Shown: piece by piece, positions 1 to 10,585 of the stretch | How the letters are laid out: every line of letters starts with the position of its first letter | How positions within the stretch are numbered: position 1 is the stretch's first letter | NCBI RefSeq assembly: GCF_011044495.1 | Contig: NZ_CP049143.1 | Coordinates: 558,001 to 622,000, forward strand | Length of the DNA: 64,000 bases | Source: Roseimicrobium sp. ORNL1 | GTDB taxonomy: Bacteria; Verrucomicrobiota; Verrucomicrobiia; Verrucomicrobiales; Verrucomicrobiaceae | Direction of reading: 5' to 3' | The notes under the pieces: model-generated | Seen by the model: only the letters and a program-made list of their open reading frames with translations | The model's database searches: none | What the model was told of the DNA's origin: nothing | Made by a program: the position numbers and the translations under genes

Positions 1-9
1 GATGCCACC

Positions 10-660
10 ATGAAATCCGGCAGTGCTCCGAAGGATGCAGCCTCCCTCATGGAGTGGCTCATGGACAAGTCCGTGAATGGCACCGCGCCGCTCTCCTCTG
101 CGGAGGACCTGGCGCAGGAGTATCTCATTGATGAATCCTATGCGGATGACGGCGAGCGCATCGATGCGCTCATCCAGTGGGAGACGACGAAGAACTTCAC
201 TGCGGGATTCATCACCGGACTGGGTGGCATTCTTACGATGCCCGTGAGTGTGCCGGCGGACATGCTGGCTTCCTGGCTCATCCAGGCACGCATGTCAGCG
301 GCGATTGCTCGTATCTGTGGTTTTGATTTGAGCTCGGATCGTGTGCAGACTTTCATCCTCGCCTGCCTTGCAGGAGATGCAGTGAAGGACGTGGGCAAAG
401 CCGCCGGGATCGACCTCACCCAGGGAGTGACCAAGACCATGATGAAGAAGGTCTCCGCCGAAGTCGTGGAGGAACTGCACGAGCAAGTGGGCAAGCGTCT
501 CATGACTGCCGCTGCGAAGAAAGGTGCCACCAGCCTTGCACGTGGCATCCCGTTGTTGGGTGGAGTCGTGGGTGGGGTATTTGATGCGACGGCTTGCAAC
601 GTCGTGGGCCGCACGGCGAAGGCGTTGTTTTATCCACGCAGGAAGAGCAGGGCGGCTTGA
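10..660 (+). CDS. EcsC family protein
   Basis: This 216-residue protein resembles the EcsC family, which is widespread and mostly of unknown function; it is named after a gene of the Bacillus ecs ABC-transporter operon. The family signature is a glycine-rich amphipathic stretch at about residues 65-85 (GFITGLGGILTMPVSVPADM), followed by a tryptophan- and arginine-containing segment and a second glycine-rich helix near residues 178-192. No signal peptide is visible. The two hydrophobic stretches could touch the membrane. The ATG at position 10 is the first usable start, and whatever lies upstream is outside the window. The family assignment is fairly secure; no specific role can be given. Confidence 0.8.
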   Translation: MKSGSAPKDAASLMEWLMDKSVNGTAPLSSAEDLAQEYLIDESYADDGERIDALIQWETTKNFTAGFITGLGGILTMPVSVPADMLASWLIQARMSAAIARICGFDLSSDRVQTFILACLAGDAVKDVGKAAGIDLTQGVTKTMMKKVSAEVVEELHEQVGKRLMTAAAKKGATSLARGIPLLGGVVGGVFDATACNVVGRTAKALFYPRRKSRAA

Positions 661-666
661 TCACCG

Positions 667-740
667 AGGAACGGCGACTTTAGTCGCTGACTCACTCGCG
701 CTTCGAGCGCGAGTGCAACGGCAGCTAAAGCAGCCGCTCC
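667..740. repeat. Palindromic intergenic element with three stem-loops
   Basis: Directly after the EcsC stop codon lie three short inverted repeats in a row. The first has arms at 674-679 and 682-687, the second a perfect 10-bp stem at 693-702 and 706-715 around a 3-base loop, and the third is imperfect at 719-736. The outer edges read GGAACGGC and GCCGCTCC, so the whole block is roughly palindromic. The edges resemble the GGAGCGGC units seen near 20.24 kb and 23.13 kb. It may also slow or end transcription, but no T-tract follows. Confidence 0.5.
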
Positions 741-788
741 TTGAAGGCTTCTTGACACCCGTGCACCGCCCATCGCAACATCACTGTC

Positions 789-2042
789 ATGACGATGACG
801 CGCTCCCATTTCTCCACCTCGCTGTGCGCCGCGCTCCTGGCGGCCACATGCTGTAGCAGCTTCACCACCTCCTCGTGGGCGCGAGACGATCGCAAGCCCA
901 CCGTGCTCGCGCCGGCGCTGCAGAAGTTTGTGGATGACAACACCATCTCCGGTGCCGTGCTCATGGTCACGTCTCCGGACAAGGTGCTCGCGCTGGAAAC
1001 CGTGGGCTCTGCCAATCTGGAGAGCAAGGCGCCGATGAAGGATGATGCGATGTTCTGGATTGCCTCCATGACCAAGCCCATGACGGCGATGGGACTCATG
1101 ATGCTGGTGGAGGAGGGCAAGCTGAGCATTGATGACCCGGTGGAAAAACATCTGCCTGAGTTCAAGGGGCAGATGCTCATCGAGGAGAAGACTCCCGAGC
1201 GCGTGGTGCTGAAGAAGCCCCAGCGTCCCATTACAGTGAAGGACCTGCTCACGCACACGAGCGGCCTCATCAGCGACCTCCCCGGTGGCGGTTCGGCGTT
1301 GGACATGCTCACCCTCCAGGGTGCCGTGGTGGGCTATGCCGTCTCGCCCCTGCAGTTCGAACCGGGCAGCAAGTGGCAGTACTGCAACCCCGGCATCAAT
1401 ACCCTCGGTCGTCTCATTGAGGTGAAGAGTGGCCAGCCCTTCGCGCAATTCATGCAGGAACGTTTCTTTGAGCCGCTTGGCATGAAGGACACCACCTTCT
1501 GGCCCACGGAAGAACAGCTCAAGCGCATCGCCACCTCCTACAAGCCGGGACCTGAAGGCAAGGGTCTGGAAGCCACCACGGTGAAATACCTGAGCCCGAA
1601 TCTGAAGGACCGTCAGCGCATGCCGCTTGCTGCAGGTGGTCTCTTCTCCACCGCGTCCGACCTGGCCAGGATGTACCAGATGGTGCTGAACGGCGGCAAG
1701 CTCGGCAAGAAGCGTTACCTCAAGGAGGACACGCTCAAGCTGATGACCACCAACCAGACCGGTGACCTGAAGGTGAGCTTCAGCGACGGCATGCACATGG
1801 GCCTGGGTTTCCACATCGTGAATACTCCCATGGGTGTGACGGAAGCGCTCAGCCCGGGCAGCTTCGGCCATGGTGGCGCTTATGGCACCCAGGCCTGGAT
1901 CGATCCTACGAAGAAGCTCGCCATCGTGCTGCTCATTCAGCGCGCCGGCCTGCCGAACTCCGACAAGAGCGACATGCGCGCCGCCCTGCAGCGCGCCGCG
2001 GTGGATGCGTTTGGGAAAGAAGCTGCAGCGGCGGCGCAGTGA
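789..2042 (+). CDS. Secreted serine hydrolase, beta-lactamase class C / esterase family
   Basis: This 417-residue protein belongs to the serine beta-lactamase-like superfamily (class C beta-lactamases, DD-peptidases and EstB-type esterases). An N-terminal hydrophobic segment at residues 8-30 ending near W30-A31 looks like a signal peptide, so it should act outside the inner membrane. The catalytic SxxK motif is S93-M-T-K96. The Y198-C-N200 triad stands where these enzymes have YxN. The third motif is H361-G-G363. The motif set supports a working hydrolase, but the substrate (ester, peptidoglycan peptide or beta-lactam) cannot be read from sequence. A second member of the superfamily lies at 16107-17372. 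Confidence 0.85.
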   Translation: MTMTRSHFSTSLCAALLAATCCSSFTTSSWARDDRKPTVLAPALQKFVDDNTISGAVLMVTSPDKVLALETVGSANLESKAPMKDDAMFWIASMTKPMTAMGLMMLVEEGKLSIDDPVEKHLPEFKGQMLIEEKTPERVVLKKPQRPITVKDLLTHTSGLISDLPGGGSALDMLTLQGAVVGYAVSPLQFEPGSKWQYCNPGINTLGRLIEVKSGQPFAQFMQERFFEPLGMKDTTFWPTEEQLKRIATSYKPGPEGKGLEATTVKYLSPNLKDRQRMPLAAGGLFSTASDLARMYQMVLNGGKLGKKRYLKEDTLKLMTTNQTGDLKVSFSDGMHMGLGFHIVNTPMGVTEALSPGSFGHGGAYGTQAWIDPTKKLAIVLLIQRAGLPNSDKSDMRAALQRAAVDAFGKEAAAAAQ

Positions 2043-2065
2043 GTGAGTGGCGCCGGGCTTGTGCC

Positions 2066-2662
2066 TTACTTTTTGAAGTTTGTGTCGAACTGAGCCCCGC
2101 CTTTGTATCCCAGGCTCTTGTCGCGAGTCTCCGGGTTTGAAGAAGCAAACTTCTCCAGTGCGGGGCAGTTCGTCTCGAAATGCAGCAGTTGCTTGGTATC
2201 CGCATCGCGCAGGCCGAAGATGTACCATTTGTAAACCAGCCCGCCTACATTGGAGGCGTCCTTGTAGGCGTCGAACCTGGTCTTCGACGGCTTGAATTCA
2301 AATTCCCGTTTGGTGGCCTTGTCCACCGCGGGGATGGGAAGGGTTTCCGAACTCAGCACCTTGTAGACTTCACGGCGCTCCTTGTATTTCGCTTCGGTAT
2401 CCATGGCGATGACGATCATGGTCGCCTCCATGGCTCCTTGGGCCTGGGTGGCTGCGCCTTCCACCACCACGGACGGAGAAATGTGCATGGTCTGCTCGTA
2501 GTAGGAACCCTTCACCGTGTCACGTTTGGTGCCCACCTTGGGCTGCACGCGCAGCGCCGGAAACTTCTGCTGCAGGGAGGCGGGCACACTTGTTTGAGCG
2601 GAGGCCACGCCGGTGAGCAGCAGGGCAGCCGTGGCCATGAGGAGAACGGAAAGGCGTTTCAT
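2066..2662 (-). CDS. Secreted protein of unknown function
   Basis: This is a 198-residue protein starting at the ATG at 2662. That start gives a textbook signal peptide (basic MKR, a hydrophobic core, then GVASAQ with cleavage after the second A of ASA). An upstream in-frame start would put 19 unlikely residues before it, so it was not used. The mature part is rich in charged residues and beta-like stretches, with no cysteine motif or catalytic signature recognised. It is convergent with the serine hydrolase, 23 bases beyond that gene's stop codon. The function is not recognised. Confidence 0.65.
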   Translation of the reverse strand: MKRLSVLLMATAALLLTGVASAQTSVPASLQQKFPALRVQPKVGTKRDTVKGSYYEQTMHISPSVVVEGAATQAQGAMEATMIVIAMDTEAKYKERREVYKVLSSETLPIPAVDKATKREFEFKPSKTRFDAYKDASNVGGLVYKWYIFGLRDADTKQLLHFETNCPALEKFASSNPETRDKSLGYKGGAQFDTNFKK

Positions 2663-2849
2663 AAGGTAGGGATGTTGAAGCATGTGGGCGGGCGGGCATG
2701 CATTCTGCCACAGACCCAACGCAACAATAAGGAAATGTTGTCAGTTGTTTGTGAAAATTCTCATGCCGTGTCAGGTGGGTCCTCATGTCGCCCGCCGTCT
2801 TCATGCATCACCACTTGTGCCTCAGGCAACTCCGTGACAGCATGCGGCC

Positions 2850-3191
2850 ATGAGTATTGCCTTCTACCATATTGCTCACCTGGTTGGATTGATTCTCCTC
2901 TTCGCCGGCTTCGGCGCGCTTGCCTCTGGCAACCGGAAGGGAATGATGTATCACGGCATCGGTCTGCTGATCCTGCTGGTCGCGGGATTCGGACTGATTG
3001 CGAAGCTGCAAGTTTCGTACGCGTCCCATTTTGTCATTGGGAAGGGTCTGATCTTCCTCATTCTCGGCTTCCTGCCGGTGTTGGTGAAAAAGAACGTCCT
3101 GTCCGCCACTGCCGTGCTTTGGATAGCCATCGCGCTGGGCGGATTGGCTGCCTATATGGGCTACCTGAAGAGGCTGCCGTTCGTATCTTGA
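2850..3191 (+). CDS. Small four-helix integral membrane protein
   Basis: This is a 113-residue, strongly hydrophobic protein with four predicted membrane segments at about residues 6-25, 33-51, 61-80 and 85-105. They are separated by short positively charged loops (GNRKG, KLQ, VKKN, LKRL). It has no signal peptide, cysteine motif or recognisable transporter signature. The prolyl oligopeptidase gene follows with its ATG 54 bases beyond this stop, so the two may be co-transcribed. Small membrane proteins of this kind are common in Verrucomicrobia and remain uncharacterised. Confidence 0.65.
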   Translation: MSIAFYHIAHLVGLILLFAGFGALASGNRKGMMYHGIGLLILLVAGFGLIAKLQVSYASHFVIGKGLIFLILGFLPVLVKKNVLSATAVLWIAIALGGLAAYMGYLKRLPFVS

Positions 3192-3245
3192 ACTGTGTCT
3201 TCAGTTTCAATCGTTAACACCCTCAGAACGGGGAAGTCTGTGCTG

Positions 3246-5384
<2,139 letters not shown>

Positions 5385-5411
5385 CGGCCAGCCAGCGATG
5401 CGCCAGAAGGG

Positions 5412-6056
5412 TTAGCTGTTTCCTGAATCCAGGGTCTCCGATTCTCTTTTTGGAGGTTCAATCACTGGGATCATACCTCCGTTTGCATCAAGTCGGACTC
5501 CTGCTTCGTTCAACCACCTCAGGCAATCGCAGCTTACTCCCGACCAGATGAAGACGGAAAAAAGCCCGACGGATTGTCCATTGTCGATTTTTATTCTCCC
5601 CACCTTTGAGAATCCCAATTTCTTGTAAAATGCCGCTGAAGTTGGGAGGGCTGTGATCCCGAGGATTGCATTTCTGTTTTCCCCGGAAAGCATGGCGATA
5701 GTCGCGAAGATCATCGTGGTGCCAACGCCACTGCGATGATGGACAGGATCCACCAGCACGTAGGCTAGCGAGATTTGGTTGCCCCGGGCATAGCGTGCGA
5801 GGGTGAATGTGGCCAGGAGCTTGTCCCCATCCTCCACGAGCAGGACAAGCTGCTTTCCGCCGTAAATCACATCAGCGTATTCCTCCAAGTGATCGGCAGG
5901 AAGTCCGTGAGGGATGTTCCGCTCGTAAAGTCCCAGGCACTCTGGTAACCGCTCCGCTGGACAAACTGAAATCTTGAGGGCCCGGAGTTTCCTCAGGGCG
6001 GACTTGGGCCAGGGGTATCCAAGATACCACCAAAGGTCTTTGAAGAATTGGAGCAT
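5412..6056 (-). CDS. GNAT family N-acetyltransferase
   Basis: This protein of about 214 residues carries the acetyl-CoA pyrophosphate-binding motif A of the GNAT superfamily (VLVDPVHHRSGVGTTM, with RSGVGT in place of the RxxGxG/A loop, residues 108-113). Motif B follows (ALPTSAAFYKKLGF). The N-terminal half is divergent and the acceptor substrate cannot be predicted. A TTG 21 bases further upstream would give 221 residues, but the ATG at 6056 is the conservative choice. The gene is convergent with the prolyl oligopeptidase, with only 27 bases between the stop codons and no clear terminator. Confidence 0.8.
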   Translation of the reverse strand: MLQFFKDLWWYLGYPWPKSALRKLRALKISVCPAERLPECLGLYERNIPHGLPADHLEEYADVIYGGKQLVLLVEDGDKLLATFTLARYARGNQISLAYVLVDPVHHRSGVGTTMIFATIAMLSGENRNAILGITALPTSAAFYKKLGFSKVGRIKIDNGQSVGLFSVFIWSGVSCDCLRWLNEAGVRLDANGGMIPVIEPPKRESETLDSGNS

Positions 6057-6100
6057 GGGAGGGTCAAGCCAAGGCAATCAACCCGTGAAGCGCTGGGAAA

Positions 6101-7240
6101 TCACCTCACCTCAAACGGCCTGCTGTCGATCACCTTGCCATTCTGCAACAGGTCCACACGATACCTCCCCACAGGCGCAGGCTCGTCCAGCTTCAGGCTC
6201 GTCCGCAGTCTCCGGTAGATGCCGTCCGGCAGATCGGCACGGCCGATGGGCACATCCTTAACCTTGCCGGCATCCACCTGTGTCCATTTGTATTGCACGC
6301 CGGTTCCTTTCACGGGTGTCTTCAGGCTCCATTCCGCAGTCAGCACGGTATCGGTATTGTCAAAGGCGGATACTTCGGTGTTTTTTTCGCCCTTGGCATC
6401 TGTCCGGAGCAATGCAAATCCTGCCAGCTCGATCGGCATCACTGGAACTACCGTCCGTGGAGGTAAAACACTTTTTACGGTGAACGGCTGGCGGGTCACC
6501 TCCTTGCCATTGATCACCAGACTCACCTCATGCTTGCCTGCCGGCCAGCCATTGTCCGGCCGGAAGGTGAAGGAGAAACCGCAGTCCTGCTTGTTCTCTT
6601 CCATCGTGTGGCTGTTCGTGCCCTTGGGGTCGGCCTTGCCATTGACCAGCCAGGTGATGCGCAGCCAGGTGCTCACGCCAACGTCCGCCATGCCTTTGAA
6701 GATGACACTGTCCTCCGGAGCGAGCTCCACCTCGGGCTCCAGGGGCTGCCGCTGACCCATGACCTCCTTCTCAAAGGCGGTGGACTTCAGCTTGGTCTCG
6801 ATGGCGCCCTTGGGTGGAGAGATGTGAAAGGGGAATGAGCCCTGCACTTTTTCATCCAGCGTGAGTTCGGCCCGGTACATGCTGCCGATGGGCAGCGGAT
6901 TGCCGGGCGCCAGGTGGAAGCCTGCAAAGGTGCTCTGACCTACGACGGCAAGTGCTCCCTTGCTCGTGGACGCCAGGTCCACCTTGGCTTCGCCGATAGC
7001 CGTGCTCTCCATCAGAAAGCGACAACTGAGCACGCCGCTCTTTGGCCGGCTTTTCAATTCCACCGAGAGGTACACCGGTTCATCAGGCAGGAAGGTGTCC
7101 GTCTTCTCTCCAGGCGTTTGATTGTCCGCCAGACTACGGCTGAAGACGGCCTGCTTCACGATGCTCTCCTTTTCCTGTCCAGGGGCGGGCAGCGAAAATG
7201 CGATAGCAAGCGTAAGCAAGCTTAGGGAGGCAAATCTCAT
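6101..7240 (-). CDS. Secreted protein of unknown function with Ig-like/beta-sandwich character
   Basis: This is a 379-residue protein starting at the ATG at 7240. That start places a signal peptide (MRFASLSLLTLAIAFSLPAPGQ) at the very N-terminus; the longer frame upstream lacks any such feature. The mature chain is made of repeating beta-rich segments of 90-100 residues with phrases such as GMYRAELTLDEK, GKHEVSLVINGKEV and GRYRVDLLQNGKVIDSRPFEV. These read like repeated Ig-fold or sandwich modules, each ending in a similar strand. No catalytic residues are recognised. It is transcribed away from the NADH dehydrogenase gene across a gap of about 130 bases that should hold both promoters. Confidence 0.65.
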   Translation of the reverse strand: MRFASLSLLTLAIAFSLPAPGQEKESIVKQAVFSRSLADNQTPGEKTDTFLPDEPVYLSVELKSRPKSGVLSCRFLMESTAIGEAKVDLASTSKGALAVVGQSTFAGFHLAPGNPLPIGSMYRAELTLDEKVQGSFPFHISPPKGAIETKLKSTAFEKEVMGQRQPLEPEVELAPEDSVIFKGMADVGVSTWLRITWLVNGKADPKGTNSHTMEENKQDCGFSFTFRPDNGWPAGKHEVSLVINGKEVTRQPFTVKSVLPPRTVVPVMPIELAGFALLRTDAKGEKNTEVSAFDNTDTVLTAEWSLKTPVKGTGVQYKWTQVDAGKVKDVPIGRADLPDGIYRRLRTSLKLDEPAPVGRYRVDLLQNGKVIDSRPFEVR

Positions 7241-7372
7241 CACGCCATAGCAAAGCAGAATGGAAGCGGCACGCAAATGGCTGTTGATTCGCGTTTGGAG
7301 TGCTGGGGCAACCGTGCTTCCTTCATTCACGCTGGATATGGGATTGGTTTCACCCCTCTTCTGAAACAACGC

Positions 7373-8653
7373 ATGAACGCAAACGCAGAGAATTCAGAAT
7401 CGCGTCCCCGGGTGGTGATTGTTGGGGCAGGTTTCGGCGGACTGTCCGCCGCCAAGGCTCTGGGAAACAAGGACGTGCAGGTCACCGTGCTCGACCGTGA
7501 GAATCACCACCTCTTCCAGCCGCTGCTCTACCAGGTGGCCACAGCCGGACTCTCCCCGGCAAATATCGCCCAGCCCGTGCGAGCCATCTTGAGGAGCAAG
7601 GAGAACATCGAGATCCTCATGGCGGATGTCACCGGTTTCGATGTGGAGAAGAAACTCGTGCTGGCTGGTGATCGCAGCATCCCCTACGACCATCTTATCG
7701 TAGCGACCGGAGCGCGGCATTCTTATTTTGGCCATCCGGAGTGGGAAGCCTACGCGCCCGGGTTGAAGACACTGGACGATGCCCTCGGCATCCGTCGCCG
7801 GCTGCTGCTGGCCTTTGAGAAAGCAGAAGCGGAGAAGGACCCCGTGGAGCGCGAGCACTTGATGACCTTTGTTATCGTGGGCGCAGGTCCCACGGGCGTG
7901 GAGATGGCGGGCGCCATTTCGGAGATTGCTCGTGAGACGATGTTGCGTGACTTCCACCACATCGACCCCTCGGAGGCGAGGGTGATCCTCTTGGATGCGT
8001 CAGATCGCGTGCTGCAGGCCTTTGACCCGAAGCTCTCGGAGCAGGCACAAGGACAGCTCCGCAATCTGAAGGTGGATGTGCGGCTGAAGGTCGCTGTGCA
8101 GGATGTGAATGAGTCGGGCGTGAGCACCGCCAGTGGATTCATTTATGCGCGCACCGTCATCTGGGCGGCGGGCAATGCTGCTTCACCGCTGATGAAGGCA
8201 CTTCCCGGCACACTGGATCGCGCCGGGCGCATCCAGGTCACGCCAGAGCTGAATCTTCCGGATCATCCTGAGATCTACGTGATCGGTGATACCGCCCTCT
8301 GCTTGGGGAAAGATGGTAAACCGCTGCCCGGCGTTTCACCCGTGGCCATGCAGCAGGGAAAGTGCGCCGCGAAGAACATCCTGGCGCGCATCAAAGGGAA
8401 CGTGACAAAGCCTTTCTCCTATTGGGACCGCGGCAGCATGGCCACCATCGGGCGGAATCGCGCCGTGGCGGATTTGCATTTCGTGAAGTTCAGCGGCCTG
8501 CCCGCCTGGCTCACGTGGGTCTTCGTGCACCTCATCTTCCTCATGAACATGAGCAGCCGTGTGTCCGTGTTCCTCATCTGGGTGTGGTCCTACTTTACCC
8601 GGGCGCAGGGAGCGAGGTTGATCACGAGTGTCGGGCAGGTGAAGAAGGATTGA
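7373..8653 (+). CDS. ndh: Type II NADH:quinone oxidoreductase (NDH-2)
   Basis: This 426-residue flavoprotein should oxidise NADH and pass electrons to the quinone pool without pumping protons. The FAD-binding fold starts at once with VGAGFGG (residues 17-23). The NAD(P)H Rossmann motif is VGAGPTGVEMAG (169-180). The second FAD contact, YVIGDTA, comes near residue 307. A C-terminal amphipathic and hydrophobic stretch (about 385-411, with FVHLIFLMN and FLIWVWSYF) is the usual NDH-2 membrane anchor. The start at 7373 places the dinucleotide-binding motif close to the N-terminus as in the family; the longer frame adds 32 unlikely residues. It stands alone, with the divergent secreted-protein gene upstream. 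Confidence 0.93.
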   Translation: MNANAENSESRPRVVIVGAGFGGLSAAKALGNKDVQVTVLDRENHHLFQPLLYQVATAGLSPANIAQPVRAILRSKENIEILMADVTGFDVEKKLVLAGDRSIPYDHLIVATGARHSYFGHPEWEAYAPGLKTLDDALGIRRRLLLAFEKAEAEKDPVEREHLMTFVIVGAGPTGVEMAGAISEIARETMLRDFHHIDPSEARVILLDASDRVLQAFDPKLSEQAQGQLRNLKVDVRLKVAVQDVNESGVSTASGFIYARTVIWAAGNAASPLMKALPGTLDRAGRIQVTPELNLPDHPEIYVIGDTALCLGKDGKPLPGVSPVAMQQGKCAAKNILARIKGNVTKPFSYWDRGSMATIGRNRAVADLHFVKFSGLPAWLTWVFVHLIFLMNMSSRVSVFLIWVWSYFTRAQGARLITSVGQVKKD

Positions 8654-8703
8654 ACTGCCGGATTCCTGATGCAGTGGCGTGACTTTGGAGTAACATCCCA
8701 TTC

Positions 8704-9588
8704 ATGCTGCTGCTGAGACTGGCACTTTTATCCACGTGCACGCTGCTGGTGGTCAGCGGATCGGTGGCGCAGGACGCATCCCTGGTAAAAGTCCCCAACT
8801 ACACCTCCGCTTCTCCGACGGGGCGATTCCTCATCGAGCAGTATCACACCACCACGGGAGATATCTGGGATTGGGAGTTTTGGATTTCACGCAAGGGTGG
8901 CGGATCCGCAGTGAAGCTGCAGACAGGAAAGCGCGATCCCGCCATGTACGGCGCTTTATTTTCGTTTCATCCGTCAGAGAAATGGCTCATCCGTGTACAA
9001 AAGACCGGCAGTGGAGACAGCGTTGCCGTGCTGTATCGCATCACCAAGGAGGGCGCTGTGGTGAAGGATGGGCCCGGGGAAGCCTTCGACGAGTTGGCTT
9101 GGACAGAGTTTGATCGCGTGTACTCGCTCTCGGGTGATGGTACGCAGCGTTACCACACTGGGTGTCACTTTCTTGGATGGGAGGCTGACGGCGAAACACT
9201 GCGACTACAACTCACCGCGGCGCATTGCTATGGGGACTACTGGGCAGACTGGACCGTGCACTACCACTTGGGCACAAGGAGGTTCTTTTTTGCCAGTGAC
9301 GACCGTGAACACAACAAGAGGAACGGGTTGGTGTGGAAGAAGAAGCGAGACAATCTCTCCGTTCGTAACCGTGCCAGGCCCGAGCATGATGAACTTCGTG
9401 TCCTCCGTGCCGGAGACGTGATCTCCGTCCAAATTCCTGCAGCAGGCCGCGACAAGCATATGCTGACGGTGATGCAGGACGGTTTTGTGGAAGTGCCATA
9501 CATCGGAGAAGTCAGAGCCGCAGGGCGGACGTGCAGGCAACTGGCTCTCTTCATCCAATGCGAAATTGAGAAGCAGTATTTTGGCTGA
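8704..9588 (+). CDS. Secreted protein with C-terminal polysaccharide-export (Poly_export)-like domain
   Basis: This is a 294-residue protein with a signal peptide (MLLLRLALLSTCTLLVVSGS, cleaved near VAQ). Residues 30-225 form an unrecognised beta-rich domain with many tryptophans. The last 65 residues match the pattern of the periplasmic Poly_export domain of Wza-type outer-membrane polysaccharide exporters: a GDVISVQIP strand, a GFVEVPYIGEV strand, then RTCRQLALFIQCEIEKQYF, equivalent to the TxxELxxxI helix. The protein stops where Wza-type proteins continue into SLBB domains. No exporter, Wzc or glycosyltransferase genes are nearby. The domain call is from pattern recognition and the role is unknown. 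Confidence 0.65.
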   Translation: MLLLRLALLSTCTLLVVSGSVAQDASLVKVPNYTSASPTGRFLIEQYHTTTGDIWDWEFWISRKGGGSAVKLQTGKRDPAMYGALFSFHPSEKWLIRVQKTGSGDSVAVLYRITKEGAVVKDGPGEAFDELAWTEFDRVYSLSGDGTQRYHTGCHFLGWEADGETLRLQLTAAHCYGDYWADWTVHYHLGTRRFFFASDDREHNKRNGLVWKKKRDNLSVRNRARPEHDELRVLRAGDVISVQIPAAGRDKHMLTVMQDGFVEVPYIGEVRAAGRTCRQLALFIQCEIEKQYFG

Positions 9589-9718
9589 CTTACGCGGGGA
9601 TGGGCATCCATGCATCATTCCGTCTCAGTATGCGGTGCCAGGAAGGTCAGCCCCAACGCAGAAGCGCGAAGATGGAGAGCCATCTTCGCGCGTTGCTCGG
9701 TCTTTAGGTCAGCACGGA

Positions 9719-10399
9719 TTATTCCACCTCCTGGGTGATGATAAGGGGCTCGCTCACATTATTGAGTTCACTGGACTCCACGATGGCTCCGTGTTCCGGA
9801 GTGCCTCCGAGATACTTGAAGTATTTGTCTGCAATGAAGACGACTTCAGCCTTGGTGACGCAACGTGGAAGGTAGAAGCCGTTCCATCCGCAGTAGGTGG
9901 CGAAGACCGTGTCGAGGGCGTCGATGCCACTCAGGAAGGCGGCATTCCCGCAGTAGGCCGAGGACCCGACTCCCCAGTTCACCGGGTCTGCGGTCTCAAG
10001 GACCTTGAACTTGAAGTAACCGTAGAACCAGGGTGCGTCAGCTTCGCCAAGGTTGGTTACGGCCACGTCAGTCTCGTAGTAATTGACGGGTCCATCCCAG
10101 TGCAGTTCTTCATCGCTATAGTCAGAGCGCCAACCGGTGAAGTACACGGGCACCAGATCGGGAAGTTTCTCAGGGAGTCCGCGCGGATTTTCTTGATCTG
10201 TCACCCTGGGCGTGTCGGCACCGGTGGGGCGGACGGTCAGGATGCTCTCGGCGCCGGTGCGCGGCAGCCTGGTTTCGGTGGCAGGAGTGGATTCACCGGC
10301 CAGGGCACTACCTCCGGAAAGGAGGGCTGCAATGCAGAGGTTCAGGAGGGTGTTCTTCTTTGATGATATCGATGTGATGTTCATGGAGGTTCTAAGCAT
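9719..10399 (-). CDS. Secreted protein with a CARDB-like domain
   Basis: This is a 226-residue exported protein; the hydrophobic run LLNLCIAALLSGGSALA ends in a plausible cleavage site before GE. The mature part opens with LPDLVPVYF, has VAVTNLGEADAPWF in the middle and ends with aspartate-rich IVESSELNNVSEPLII. That order (DL...TNxG...ExxExNN) is typical of CARDB-type adhesion modules, which usually occur as repeats in large surface proteins. Here there is one copy, with two extra cysteines. The start could be either the ATG at 10399 or the one at 10384, and neither has a clear ribosome site. Function beyond possible surface binding is unknown. Confidence 0.6.
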   Translation of the reverse strand: MLRTSMNITSISSKKNTLLNLCIAALLSGGSALAGESTPATETRLPRTGAESILTVRPTGADTPRVTDQENPRGLPEKLPDLVPVYFTGWRSDYSDEELHWDGPVNYYETDVAVTNLGEADAPWFYGYFKFKVLETADPVNWGVGSSAYCGNAAFLSGIDALDTVFATYCGWNGFYLPRCVTKAEVVFIADKYFKYLGGTPEHGAIVESSELNNVSEPLIITQEVE

Positions 10400-10533
10400 G
10401 GAATAGATGCTTGCATCGATTGTATGTATGGACGGTTAACCGGGTGACGTGTGCGCAGACAGCTTTGCTTTGTAAAATGTAGAGAAACATTGTCACAAAC
10501 CCCACTCGAGTGATTTGGGCTGGAAACGAAAAA

Positions 10534-10565
10534 CCGGATGACCTCCAGTGAAGGAAGTCATCCGG
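10534..10565 (-). terminator. Intrinsic terminator of the EF-G gene
   Basis: Arms at 10534-10546 and 10553-10565 form a 13-bp stem with one mismatch around a 6-base loop. Read on the minus strand, the stem is followed by TTTTTCGTTT. It lies 20 bases beyond the EF-G stop codon, which is the expected place for a rho-independent terminator. Confidence 0.9.
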
Positions 10566-10585
10566 CAACGGGATAGCTTGGTGTA

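Noticed and set aside
630-2228. A 532-codon open frame on the minus strand opposite the serine hydrolase
   Set aside because: It is a shadow of the real gene: histidine- and leucine-rich composition, no domain, and no start context, while the opposite strand carries full catalytic motifs.
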